The notes beneath the pieces are model-generated. The model saw nothing but the letters and a program-made list of their open reading frames with translations, made no database searches and was not told where the DNA came from. The translations under genes were made by a program, and so were the position numbers. Shown piece after piece: positions 57,041 to 64,000 of a stretch of 64,000 bases of DNA. Numbering within the stretch: position 1 is the stretch's first letter; every line of letters begins with the position of its first letter. The stretch comes from Hyphomicrobium sp. 99 (GTDB taxonomy: Bacteria > Pseudomonadota > Alphaproteobacteria > Rhizobiales > Hyphomicrobiaceae). The stretch covers positions 1,488,001 to 1,552,000 of the forward strand of contig NZ_KQ031382.1 in assembly GCF_000384335.2 (NCBI RefSeq). Direction: 5' to 3'.

Positions 57041-58327
57041 ATGCTGCATGATCGCGACCGCATATTCCGCAATCTCTACGGCTTCCACGACGTCGGTCTT
57101 AAGGGCGCGATGAGCCGTGGCGCGTGGGATGGCACGAAGTTCTTCATCGACAAGGGCCACGACTACATCATCGACGAGGTGAAGAAGTCGGGACTTCGCG
57201 GCCGAGGCGGCGCGGGCTTCCCGACTGGCCTCAAGTGGTCGTTCATGCCGAAGGCCGACGCCCGGCCGAGCTATCTCGTCATCAATGCCGACGAGTCGGA
57301 GCCCGGCTCCTGCAAGGATCGCGAGATCCTTCGCCATGACCCGCATCTGATGGTCGAAGGCGCGCTGCTCGCATCCTTCGCGATGCGCGCGCACACCTGC
57401 TACGTTTATGTGCGCGGCGAATATATCCGCGAGCGCGAGGCGCTCCAGCGCGCCATCGATGAAGCCTACGCAGCCAAGCTCGTCGGCAAGAACAATGTCC
57501 ATGGCTGGGACTTCGACATCTACGTCCACCACGGCGCCGGCGCCTACATCTGCGGCGAAGAAACGGCGATGCTCGAAAGCATCGAAGGCAAAAAGGGTCA
57601 GCCGCGTCTGAAGCCGCCATTTCCGGCGAACGTCGGACTCTATGGCGCGCCGACGACGGTCAACAACGTCGAAAGCATTGCCGTCGCTGGCGAAATCCTG
57701 CGTCGCGGATCGGCGTGGTTTGCAGCCCTCGGCAAGCCGAACAATACCGGCACCAAGCTCTTCCAGATCTCCGGCCACGTCGAGCGCCCGTGCGTCGTCG
57801 AAGAAGAGATGGGCATTCCGCTCAAAGAGCTGATCGATAAGCATTGCGGCGGCATTCGCGGCGGCTGGGATAATCTGCTCGCCGTCATTCCCGGCGGGTC
57901 TTCCGTTCGCTGCATCACGGCGCAAGAGGCCGAGGCCGTGACGATGGATTTCGACGCGCTCGGCAAGCTCGGCTCCGGTCTCGGCACCGCTGCCGTGATC
58001 GTGATGGACAAGTCGACGGACATCATCGCCGCGATCCGGCGCATCGCCTACTTCTACAAGCACGAGAGCTGCGGCCAGTGCACGCCGTGTCGCGAAGGCA
58101 CCGGCTGGATGTGGCGCGTGCTCGAACGCATGGAGCGCGGCGAAGCGGAAAAACGCGAAATCGATCTGTTGTTCGATGTCACGAAGCAAGTCGAAGGCCA
58201 TACCATTTGCGCGCTCGGCGACGCGGCGGCATGGCCTGTTCAAGGTTTGATCAAAAACTTCCGTCCGGTGATCGAGGCGCGTATCGACGATTACACGGCG
58301 AAACACGCCCGCGTGGCGGCAGAGTAG
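57041..58327 (+). CDS. nuoF: NADH-quinone oxidoreductase subunit F
   Basis: 428 aa subunit that binds NADH, FMN and a 4Fe-4S cluster. [16 protein letters not shown] (FMN/NADH loop, about 51-66), [18 protein letters not shown], and the cluster site [16 protein letters not shown] plus a later Cys in HTICALGD are all present. It starts 5 bases after nuoE. Confidence 0.97.
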   Translation: MLHDRDRIFRNLYGFHDVGLKGAMSRGAWDGTKFFIDKGHDYIIDEVKKSGLRGRGGAGFPTGLKWSFMPKADARPSYLVINADESEPGSCKDREILRHDPHLMVEGALLASFAMRAHTCYVYVRGEYIREREALQRAIDEAYAAKLVGKNNVHGWDFDIYVHHGAGAYICGEETAMLESIEGKKGQPRLKPPFPANVGLYGAPTTVNNVESIAVAGEILRRGSAWFAALGKPNNTGTKLFQISGHVERPCVVEEEMGIPLKELIDKHCGGIRGGWDNLLAVIPGGSSVRCITAQEAEAVTMDFDALGKLGSGLGTAAVIVMDKSTDIIAAIRRIAYFYKHESCGQCTPCREGTGWMWRVLERMERGEAEKREIDLLFDVTKQVEGHTICALGDAAAWPVQGLIKNFRPVIEARIDDYTAKHARVAAE

Positions 58328-58342
58328 GCTGCGGAAAACACA

Positions 58343-60439
58343 ATGCCCAAGCAACTGATTGTCGACGGCATACCGATTGAAGTCGAAGACGGCACGACGC
58401 TGATGCACGCCTGCGAATTGGCGGGCTCGGTCATTCCGCGCTTCTGCTATCACGAGCGGCTGTCGATCGCCGGCAACTGCCGCATGTGTCTGGTCGAGGT
58501 CGAGGGATCGCCGAAGCCGGTCGCGTCCTGCGCCATGCTCGTCAACGATTTGCCGCCGAACCGGGACGGCTCGCCGAAGGTCGTCAACACCGCCTCGCCG
58601 ATGGTGAAGAAGGCGCGTGAGGGCGTGATGGAGTTCCTGCTCATCAATCACCCGCTCGACTGTCCGATCTGCGACCAGGGCGGCGAATGCGATCTGCAAG
58701 ATCAGGCGATGGCCTTCGGTATGGGCGGAACGCGCTATCACGAGAACAAGCGCGCCGTCGAAGAAAAGCACATCGGCCCGCTTATCAAGACGATGATGAC
58801 GCGCTGCATCCATTGCACGCGCTGCGTCCGCTACATGACGGAAGTCGCAGGCGTCGAAGAGCTTGGCCTGATCGGCCGTGGAGAAGACGCGGAAATCACG
58901 ACCTATCTCGAGCGCGGCATTCTCTCCGAGATGAGCGCTAACGCCGTTGACCTCTGCCCGGTCGGCGCCCTTACGCATCGTCCGTGGGCCTTCGCCGCTC
59001 GGCCGTGGGAAATGGAAACCTTCGAGACGATCGACGTCATGGATGCCGTTGGCTCATCGATCAGCGCCGACGTGCGCGGCGCCGCCGTCATGCGCATCCT
59101 TCCGCGCAACAACGACGCCGTGAACGAGGAATGGATTTCCGACAAGACGCGTCACGTCGCCGACGGTTTGAAAACGCAGCGCCTTGACCAGCCCTACATT
59201 CGCAAGAATGGCCGCTTCGAGCCCGCAACCTGGGATGATGCTCTGAACCTCGTCGCCGCGAAATTGAAGTCGGCGTCGGCCGCGAAGATCGGCGCCATTG
59301 CGGGCGATCTCGTAGCCGCCGAGGAAATGTTCGCGCTGAAGGATCTTCTGACCAAGCTCGGCGCGACGTCGCTCGATTGCCGGCAGGCCGGAGACAAGCT
59401 CGATCCGAAGCTCGGCCGTGCGAGTTATCTCTTCAACTCAGGCATCGAAGGCATCGAGGAGGCTGACGCGATCCTCATCGTGGGCGCCAATCCGCGCCTT
59501 GAAGCAGCAGTCCTCAATGCCCGGATCCGCAAGCGCTGGCGTACCGCGCCGACCAAAATTGCCGTTATCGGCGCGAAGGTCGATCTTGCGTATCCGTACG
59601 AATATCTGGGCGCCGGCCCCGAGACCCTGGCGGAGATCGCGAACGGCAAGCATCCATTCGCCGAAGTGTTGAAATCAGCGGCGAAGCCGATGGTCATCGT
59701 CGGACAGGGCGCCTTCGCCCGCGCTGACGGTCTCGCCTCGCTGTCGCTCGCCGCGCGCATCCTTCTCGCGGCATCGGCCGGCAAAGACGCCGCGTGGAAC
59801 GGCTTCAACGTCCTTCACACCGCTGCGGCCCGCGTCGCGGGTCTCGATCTCGGCTTCGTGCCAGGGAAGGGCGGCAAGGACGTCGCCGGAATTCTCGGCC
59901 CCGACACCGAGTTCGTCTATCTGCTCGGCGCCGACGAGTGCGATGTCTCGAAACTCAGCCCATCCGCGTTCGTTGTCTACCAGGGCACGCACGGCGACAA
60001 GGGCACTGAACGTGCCGACGTCATTCTTCCGGGCGCCGCTTACACCGAGAAAAACGCAACCTACGTGAACACCGAGGGCCGCACGCAGCAGACGCTCAAA
60101 GCTGTGTTCCCGCCGGGTGACGCCAAGGAAGACTGGACGATCATCCGGGCGCTCTCGGAACGCGCCGGCGCAAAGCTCCCCTACGACAACATAAACGAGC
60201 TTCGCGCAGCGATGTACCGGACGAGCCCGCAGCTCGCTGCCCTCGACACGATCGAAGCGCGCGCCGTATCCGGGCTTGAAACGCTCGCGAAGCTGACGGC
60301 GCAACCATCGTCGGAGCCATACGCTCCGGTGATTGCCGACTTCTATATGACGAACCCGATCGCGCGAGCGTCAGCCGTCATGGCGGGCATGAGCGCGCTT
60401 CGGGCTTCCCATGAACAGAAACTCAACGCAGCGGAATAG
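58343..60439 (+). CDS. nuoG: NADH-quinone oxidoreductase subunit G
   Basis: 698 aa, 75-kDa iron-sulfur subunit. N-terminal 2Fe-2S ligands (FCYHERLSIAGNCRMCLVEV), the His-Cys3 cluster (HPLDCPICDQGGECDLQDQA), the 4Fe-4S pair (CIHCTRCVRYMTEVAG, DLCPVGALTHRPWAF), then a molybdopterin-oxidoreductase-like domain without cofactor. It carries the usual alphaproteobacterial length, shorter than E. coli NuoG. Confidence 0.96.
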   Translation: MPKQLIVDGIPIEVEDGTTLMHACELAGSVIPRFCYHERLSIAGNCRMCLVEVEGSPKPVASCAMLVNDLPPNRDGSPKVVNTASPMVKKAREGVMEFLLINHPLDCPICDQGGECDLQDQAMAFGMGGTRYHENKRAVEEKHIGPLIKTMMTRCIHCTRCVRYMTEVAGVEELGLIGRGEDAEITTYLERGILSEMSANAVDLCPVGALTHRPWAFAARPWEMETFETIDVMDAVGSSISADVRGAAVMRILPRNNDAVNEEWISDKTRHVADGLKTQRLDQPYIRKNGRFEPATWDDALNLVAAKLKSASAAKIGAIAGDLVAAEEMFALKDLLTKLGATSLDCRQAGDKLDPKLGRASYLFNSGIEGIEEADAILIVGANPRLEAAVLNARIRKRWRTAPTKIAVIGAKVDLAYPYEYLGAGPETLAEIANGKHPFAEVLKSAAKPMVIVGQGAFARADGLASLSLAARILLAASAGKDAAWNGFNVLHTAAARVAGLDLGFVPGKGGKDVAGILGPDTEFVYLLGADECDVSKLSPSAFVVYQGTHGDKGTERADVILPGAAYTEKNATYVNTEGRTQQTLKAVFPPGDAKEDWTIIRALSERAGAKLPYDNINELRAAMYRTSPQLAALDTIEARAVSGLETLAKLTAQPSSEPYAPVIADFYMTNPIARASAVMAGMSALRASHEQKLNAAE

Positions 60440-60445
60440 GGACAC

Positions 60446-61516
60446 ATGCTCGACTCGCTGCAGACATTCATGAACGACTACGGCTGGAACGTGCTGGTGC
60501 TCATCGGCTTTTCGCTGCTGATGCTCGTCGTGCTCCTGGTCATCATCGCCTTCCTGCTGCTGATGGACCGCAAGGTGTGGGCGGCCGTACAGATGCGCCG
60601 CGGCCCGAACGTCGTCGGGCCCTTCGGCCTCTTGCAGTCGTTCGCTGACCTTTTGAAGTTCGTCCTGAAGGAACCGATCATCCCGTCGGGCTCCGACAAG
60701 GTCGTCTTCCTGCTCGCGCCACTCGCAACAGCAACGTGCGCCTTGGCATCGTGGGCGGTCATTCCCGTCAACGAGAACATCTGGGGCAAGTGGGTGATCT
60801 CCGACATGAACGTCGGAATTCTCTACCTGCTCGCGATCTCCTCGCTCGGTGTGTATGGCATCATCATGGGCGGCTGGGCGTCGAACTCGAAATACCCGTT
60901 CATGGGCGCGCTCCGCTCCGCTGCGCAGATGGTTTCCTATGAGGTCTCGATCGGCTTCGTCATCATCAGCGTGTTGCTCTGCGTCGGCTCGCTCAACGTG
61001 ACGGATGTCGTCAACTCGCAGAGGACAGGCGTCGGCACCACGCTCGGCATGACGAGCTCGCTGCTCGACTGGCACTGGCTGCCGCTCTTCCCGATGTTCA
61101 TCATCTTCTTCATCTCGGCGCTGGCCGAAACGAACCGGCCGCCGTTCGATCTTGTTGAAGCCGAATCGGAACTCGTCGCCGGCTTCATGGTCGAATATTC
61201 CTCGACGCCGTATCTGCTCTACATGCTCGGTGAGTACGTCTCGATCGTCGCCATGTGCGCGATGACGACGATCCTCTTCCTCGGAGGCTGGTTGCCGCCG
61301 CTGGATATCTGGCCGCTCAACGCCGTGCCGGGGCTCTTCTGGTTCCTGATCAAAGTCGTGTTCGTCTTCTTCATGTTCGCGATGGTGAAGGCGATGGTGC
61401 CGCGGTACCGCTACGATCAATTGATGCGACTTGGCTGGAAGGTGTTCCTGCCGCTGTCGCTCGTTATGGTCGTCATCACGGCCGCCGTGCTGCAATTCGG
61501 AGGCTTCCTCTCATGA
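60446..61516 (+). CDS. nuoH: NADH-quinone oxidoreductase subunit H
   Basis: 356 aa, ND1-type membrane subunit at the quinone entrance, about eight helices. [20 protein letters not shown] (about 33-52), the acidic loop [20 protein letters not shown] and [20 protein letters not shown] are diagnostic. AGGGACAC precedes the ATG; the end overlaps nuoI (ATGA). Confidence 0.96.
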   Translation: MLDSLQTFMNDYGWNVLVLIGFSLLMLVVLLVIIAFLLLMDRKVWAAVQMRRGPNVVGPFGLLQSFADLLKFVLKEPIIPSGSDKVVFLLAPLATATCALASWAVIPVNENIWGKWVISDMNVGILYLLAISSLGVYGIIMGGWASNSKYPFMGALRSAAQMVSYEVSIGFVIISVLLCVGSLNVTDVVNSQRTGVGTTLGMTSSLLDWHWLPLFPMFIIFFISALAETNRPPFDLVEAESELVAGFMVEYSSTPYLLYMLGEYVSIVAMCAMTTILFLGGWLPPLDIWPLNAVPGLFWFLIKVVFVFFMFAMVKAMVPRYRYDQLMRLGWKVFLPLSLVMVVITAAVLQFGGFLS

Positions 61517-62001
61517 GCGTAGCGCGCGCTGCAAAATCGCTTTTCCTCTTGGAGTTCGTCTCGGCGTTCTTCCTGACAATGCGCTACTTCTTCTCGCCGA
61601 AGAAGACGCTGAACTATCCCTACGAGAAAGGCCCGCTGTCGCCCCGCTTCCGCGGTGAGCACGCGCTCCGCCGTTATCCGAACGGTGAAGAGCGCTGCAT
61701 CGCCTGCAAGCTCTGCGAAGCGATCTGCCCGGCCCAAGCGATCACGATCGAAGCTGGTCCGCGCCGCAACGACGGCACGCGCCGCACGACGCGCTACGAC
61801 ATCGACATGACGAAGTGCATCTATTGCGGCCTCTGCCAGGAAGCCTGCCCGGTTGATGCGATCGTCGAAGGCCCGAACTTCGAGTTCGCGACCGAGACGC
61901 GCGAAGAACTTTTCTACGACAAGGACCGGCTGCTCGCGAACGGCGACCGCTGGGAACGCGAAATCGCAAAGAACATCGCGCTCGACGCGAAGTATCGATA
62001 G
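61513..62001 (+). CDS. nuoI: NADH-quinone oxidoreductase subunit I
   Basis: 162 aa subunit with two 4Fe-4S clusters (N6a, N6b): [18 protein letters not shown] and [18 protein letters not shown]. The amphipathic N-terminal helix sits on the membrane. The ATG at 61513 overlaps the nuoH stop; longer upstream frames are spurious. Confidence 0.96.
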   Translation: MSVARAAKSLFLLEFVSAFFLTMRYFFSPKKTLNYPYEKGPLSPRFRGEHALRRYPNGEERCIACKLCEAICPAQAITIEAGPRRNDGTRRTTRYDIDMTKCIYCGLCQEACPVDAIVEGPNFEFATETREELFYDKDRLLANGDRWEREIAKNIALDAKYR

Positions 62002-62012
62002 AAGGCAAGGCG

Positions 62013-62651
62013 ATGGCATCGGCGCTCTTTTTCTATCTCTTTGCAGTACTCGCGGTGGTATCGGGCGCTTCCGTCATTTTGACGAAGAACCCCGTCCACG
62101 CCGTTCTGTTTCTGATCCTGGCGTTCTTCAACGCGGCAGGACTTTTCGTTCTGCTCCAGGCCGAGTTCCTGGCGATGCTGCTTGTCATCGTCTACGTCGG
62201 CGCGGTTTCCGTGCTCTTCCTGTTCGTCGTCATGATGCTCGACGTTGACTTTGCCGAGCTGAAAGCTGGCTTCATCAAGAATGCAAAAGTCGGCGCGCTG
62301 ATTGGCGGCATCGTGCTGACGGAGCTTGTCGCGCTCGTCGGTTACCGGGGCCTCGCGGTCGCGCCGGTGATGACCCCATCTGCGCCTATCCCCACGGGCG
62401 TCACCAACACCCGGGCGCTCGGTGAAATCCTCTATACGCAATACGTCTACTACTTCCAGGGAGCCGGCCTCATCCTGCTCGTCGCGATGATCGGCGCCAT
62501 CGTGCTGACGCTCAAGCATCGACAGGGCGTCAAGCGTCAATCGATCGCCGCGCAGGTCGCACGCGGACCGGCGACGGGCCTCGAAGTCATCAAGGTTCCG
62601 AGCGGTGGTTCGGTCATCCCGCCCGCCAAACATCCGGAGGCAGCCGAATGA
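62013..62651 (+). CDS. nuoJ: NADH-quinone oxidoreductase subunit J
   Basis: 212 aa ND6-type membrane subunit with five helices: [36 protein letters not shown] and [20 protein letters not shown] (pi-bulge helix). AAGGCG ribosome site; its stop overlaps the nuoK start (ATGA). Confidence 0.95.
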   Translation: MASALFFYLFAVLAVVSGASVILTKNPVHAVLFLILAFFNAAGLFVLLQAEFLAMLLVIVYVGAVSVLFLFVVMMLDVDFAELKAGFIKNAKVGALIGGIVLTELVALVGYRGLAVAPVMTPSAPIPTGVTNTRALGEILYTQYVYYFQGAGLILLVAMIGAIVLTLKHRQGVKRQSIAAQVARGPATGLEVIKVPSGGSVIPPAKHPEAAE

Positions 62652-62956
62652 CCATAGGTCTCGGACATTATCTCGTTGTTGCCGCGTGCCTCTTCACGCT
62701 CGGCATCTTCGGCATCTTCCTGAACAGAAAGAACGTCATCGTCATCCTGCTCTCGATCGAGCTGATGCTGCTGGCGGTCAACATCAACCTCGTCGCGTTT
62801 TCTCATTTCAATGGCGACCTCGTCGGTCAGGTCTTCGCGCTCTTCGTGCTGACCGTCGCCGCGGCCGAATCCGCCATTGGCCTCGCGATCATGGTCGTCT
62901 ACTTCCGCAACCGCGGCTCCATCGCGGTCGAAGACATCAACATGATGAAGGGGTGA
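62648..62956 (+). CDS. nuoK: NADH-quinone oxidoreductase subunit K
   Basis: 102 aa ND4L-type subunit with three helices. Conserved acidic residues are in [20 protein letters not shown] and [16 protein letters not shown], part of the proton channel. Coupled to nuoJ by a 4-base overlap and 7 bases before nuoL. Confidence 0.96.
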   Translation: MTIGLGHYLVVAACLFTLGIFGIFLNRKNVIVILLSIELMLLAVNINLVAFSHFNGDLVGQVFALFVLTVAAAESAIGLAIMVVYFRNRGSIAVEDINMMKG

Positions 62957-62963
62957 GGCGGGA

Positions 62964-64000
62964 ATGATTTACGCCGCCATCGTTTTTCTGCCGCTTGCGG
63001 GCGCGCTGATCGCAGGTCTCTTTGGCCGCGCCATCGGCGCCCGGCCGAGCGAGGTCGTCACGACAGCGTTCCTGATGACCGCTGCCGTGCTGTCGTGGGT
63101 CGCGTTTTTCCAGGTCGCGCTTGGACATGAAACGCACGACGTGACGCTGATGCGCTGGATCACATCAGGCGAACTCGACGTGTCATGGTCGCTGAAGATC
63201 GACACGCTGACGGCCGTCATGCTCGTCGTCGTAACGACCGTCTCATCGCTCGTGCATCTCTATTCCATCGGGTACATGCACGAAGATCCGTCGCGGCCAC
63301 GCTTCTTCGCCTATCTCTCGCTCTTCACCTTCGCGATGCTGATGCTGGTGACCAGCGGCAACCTCGTGCAGATGTTCTTCGGCTGGGAAGGCGTAGGCCT
63401 CGCGTCCTATCTTCTCATCGGCTTCTGGTATCAGAAGCCCTCCGCCAATGCCGCCGCGATAAAGGCCTTCATCGTCAACCGCGTCGGCGATTTCGGCTTC
63501 TCGCTCGGCATCTTCGGACTGTTCTTCGTCTTCCACACGGTCAATCTCGACGCGCTGTTCGCGGCCGCACCGAGCGCCGTCGGCAAGACGTTCAGTTTTG
63601 CGGGTCACCAAGTCGATATCCTGACGACGCTCTCGCTGCTGCTGTTCGTCGGAGCGATGGGCAAGTCAGCCCAGTTCCTGCTGCACACATGGTTGCCGGA
63701 CGCCATGGAAGGCCCGACACCCGTCTCCGCGCTCATTCATGCAGCGACGATGGTGACAGCCGGTGTGTTCATGGTCGCCCGCCTGTCGCCGATCTTTGAA
63801 CTGGCGCCGAATGCGCTCATTGTCGTGACGCTCATCGGCGCGATCACGGCCTTCTTCGCGGCGACCGTCGGCCTCGTCCAGAACGACATCAAGCGCGTCA
63901 TCGCCTATTCGACGTGCTCGCAGCTCGGCTACATGTTCGTTGCATGCGGTATCGGTGCGTATGGCGCCGGCATCTTCCACCTCTTCACGCACGCCTTCTT
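62964..64000 (+). CDS. nuoL: NADH-quinone oxidoreductase subunit L (3' partial)
   Basis: ND5-type antiporter-like proton-pumping subunit; about 345 codons are visible and the frame is open to the window edge. Begins [20 protein letters not shown]. Visible: [40 protein letters not shown] (conserved Glu), [20 protein letters not shown] (Lys and Trp-Leu-Pro-Asp) and [24 protein letters not shown] precedes the ATG. nuoM and nuoN presumably follow outside. Confidence 0.96.
   Translation, partial: MIYAAIVFLPLAGALIAGLFGRAIGARPSEVVTTAFLMTAAVLSWVAFFQVALGHETHDVTLMRWITSGELDVSWSLKIDTLTAVMLVVVTTVSSLVHLYSIGYMHEDPSRPRFFAYLSLFTFAMLMLVTSGNLVQMFFGWEGVGLASYLLIGFWYQKPSANAAAIKAFIVNRVGDFGFSLGIFGLFFVFHTVNLDALFAAAPSAVGKTFSFAGHQVDILTTLSLLLFVGAMGKSAQFLLHTWLPDAMEGPTPVSALIHAATMVTAGVFMVARLSPIFELAPNALIVVTLIGAITAFFAATVGLVQNDIKRVIAYSTCSQLGYMFVACGIGAYGAGIFHLFTHAF

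Noticed and set aside
56921..58978. 685-aa open frame antisense to nuoF/nuoG
   Set aside because: Shadow of GC-biased codon use; both nuo genes are canonical.
1..64000. CRISPR arrays, insertion sequences, integrases, rRNA
   Set aside because: No regularly spaced repeats, transposase-like proteins, integrase motifs or rRNA stretches were seen on either strand.

Overview
The window is one contiguous, GC-rich, gene-dense stretch of an alphaproteobacterial chromosome, most likely order Hyphomicrobiales and possibly a Hyphomicrobium-like methylotroph. This is inferred from tig-clpP-clpX-lon-hup synteny, a 14-subunit-type nuo locus with an extended NuoE, hopanoid genes, FabI, OpgG/OpgD and a selenocysteine-dependent formate dehydrogenase; no 16S gene is present, so the genus is a guess. 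Both ends cut genes: dxs enters from the left without its start and nuoL leaves on the right.

Layout. 0-8.6 kb: dxs (isoprenoid entry), a DoxX protein, a DUF4399 protein, a TlyA/TrmA-family RNA methyltransferase pair, then leftward fabI-phosphatase and aroC-sirtuin. 8.7-13.7 kb: a DevBCA-type ABC exporter (ATPase, permease, HlyD-like adaptor) interleaved with a cold-shock-like protein and two unknown proteins. 13.9-17.6 kb: secreted peptide, Cys-type glutathione peroxidase, periplasmic glucan protein, sulfurtransferase. 17.8-22.6 kb: tRNA-Leu, then an FAD oxidoreductase with HpnK, HpnI and HpnL homologues (hopanoid head-group decoration).

23.1-35.2 kb is the most coherent accessory block, a nearly complete selenocysteine cassette: DsbA-like protein, selA, selB, tRNA-Sec (selC), selD, an ArsP-type permease, then leftward fdhE, gamma, beta and alpha subunits of a membrane-bound, Tat-exported formate dehydrogenase. 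The alpha gene has an in-frame UGA at codon 198 followed by a SECIS-like hairpin. selC lies wholly inside the 3' end of the selB reading frame, so one transcript cannot both yield intact selB mRNA and release the tRNA.

35.6-43.7 kb: tig, clpP, clpX, lon and hup (proteostasis and nucleoid) with tRNA-Val, a DUF1993 protein and tRNA-Asp. 43.9-50.1 kb looks more accessory: RpiR regulator, TorF-like porin, a decayed NmrA-family gene, an orphan PotD-like protein without signal peptide, a possible L,D-transpeptidase, a YaiI protein and a Gly/Tyr-rich secreted protein. 50.9-64 kb: nuoA-B-C-D-E-F-G-H-I-J-K-L, interrupted by four non-nuo genes (membrane protein and FlK-like thioesterase between nuoC and nuoD; SRPBCC and membrane protein between nuoD and nuoE) and preceded by a strong RNA hairpin just before nuoA. 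No CRISPR array, rRNA or intact insertion sequence was seen.
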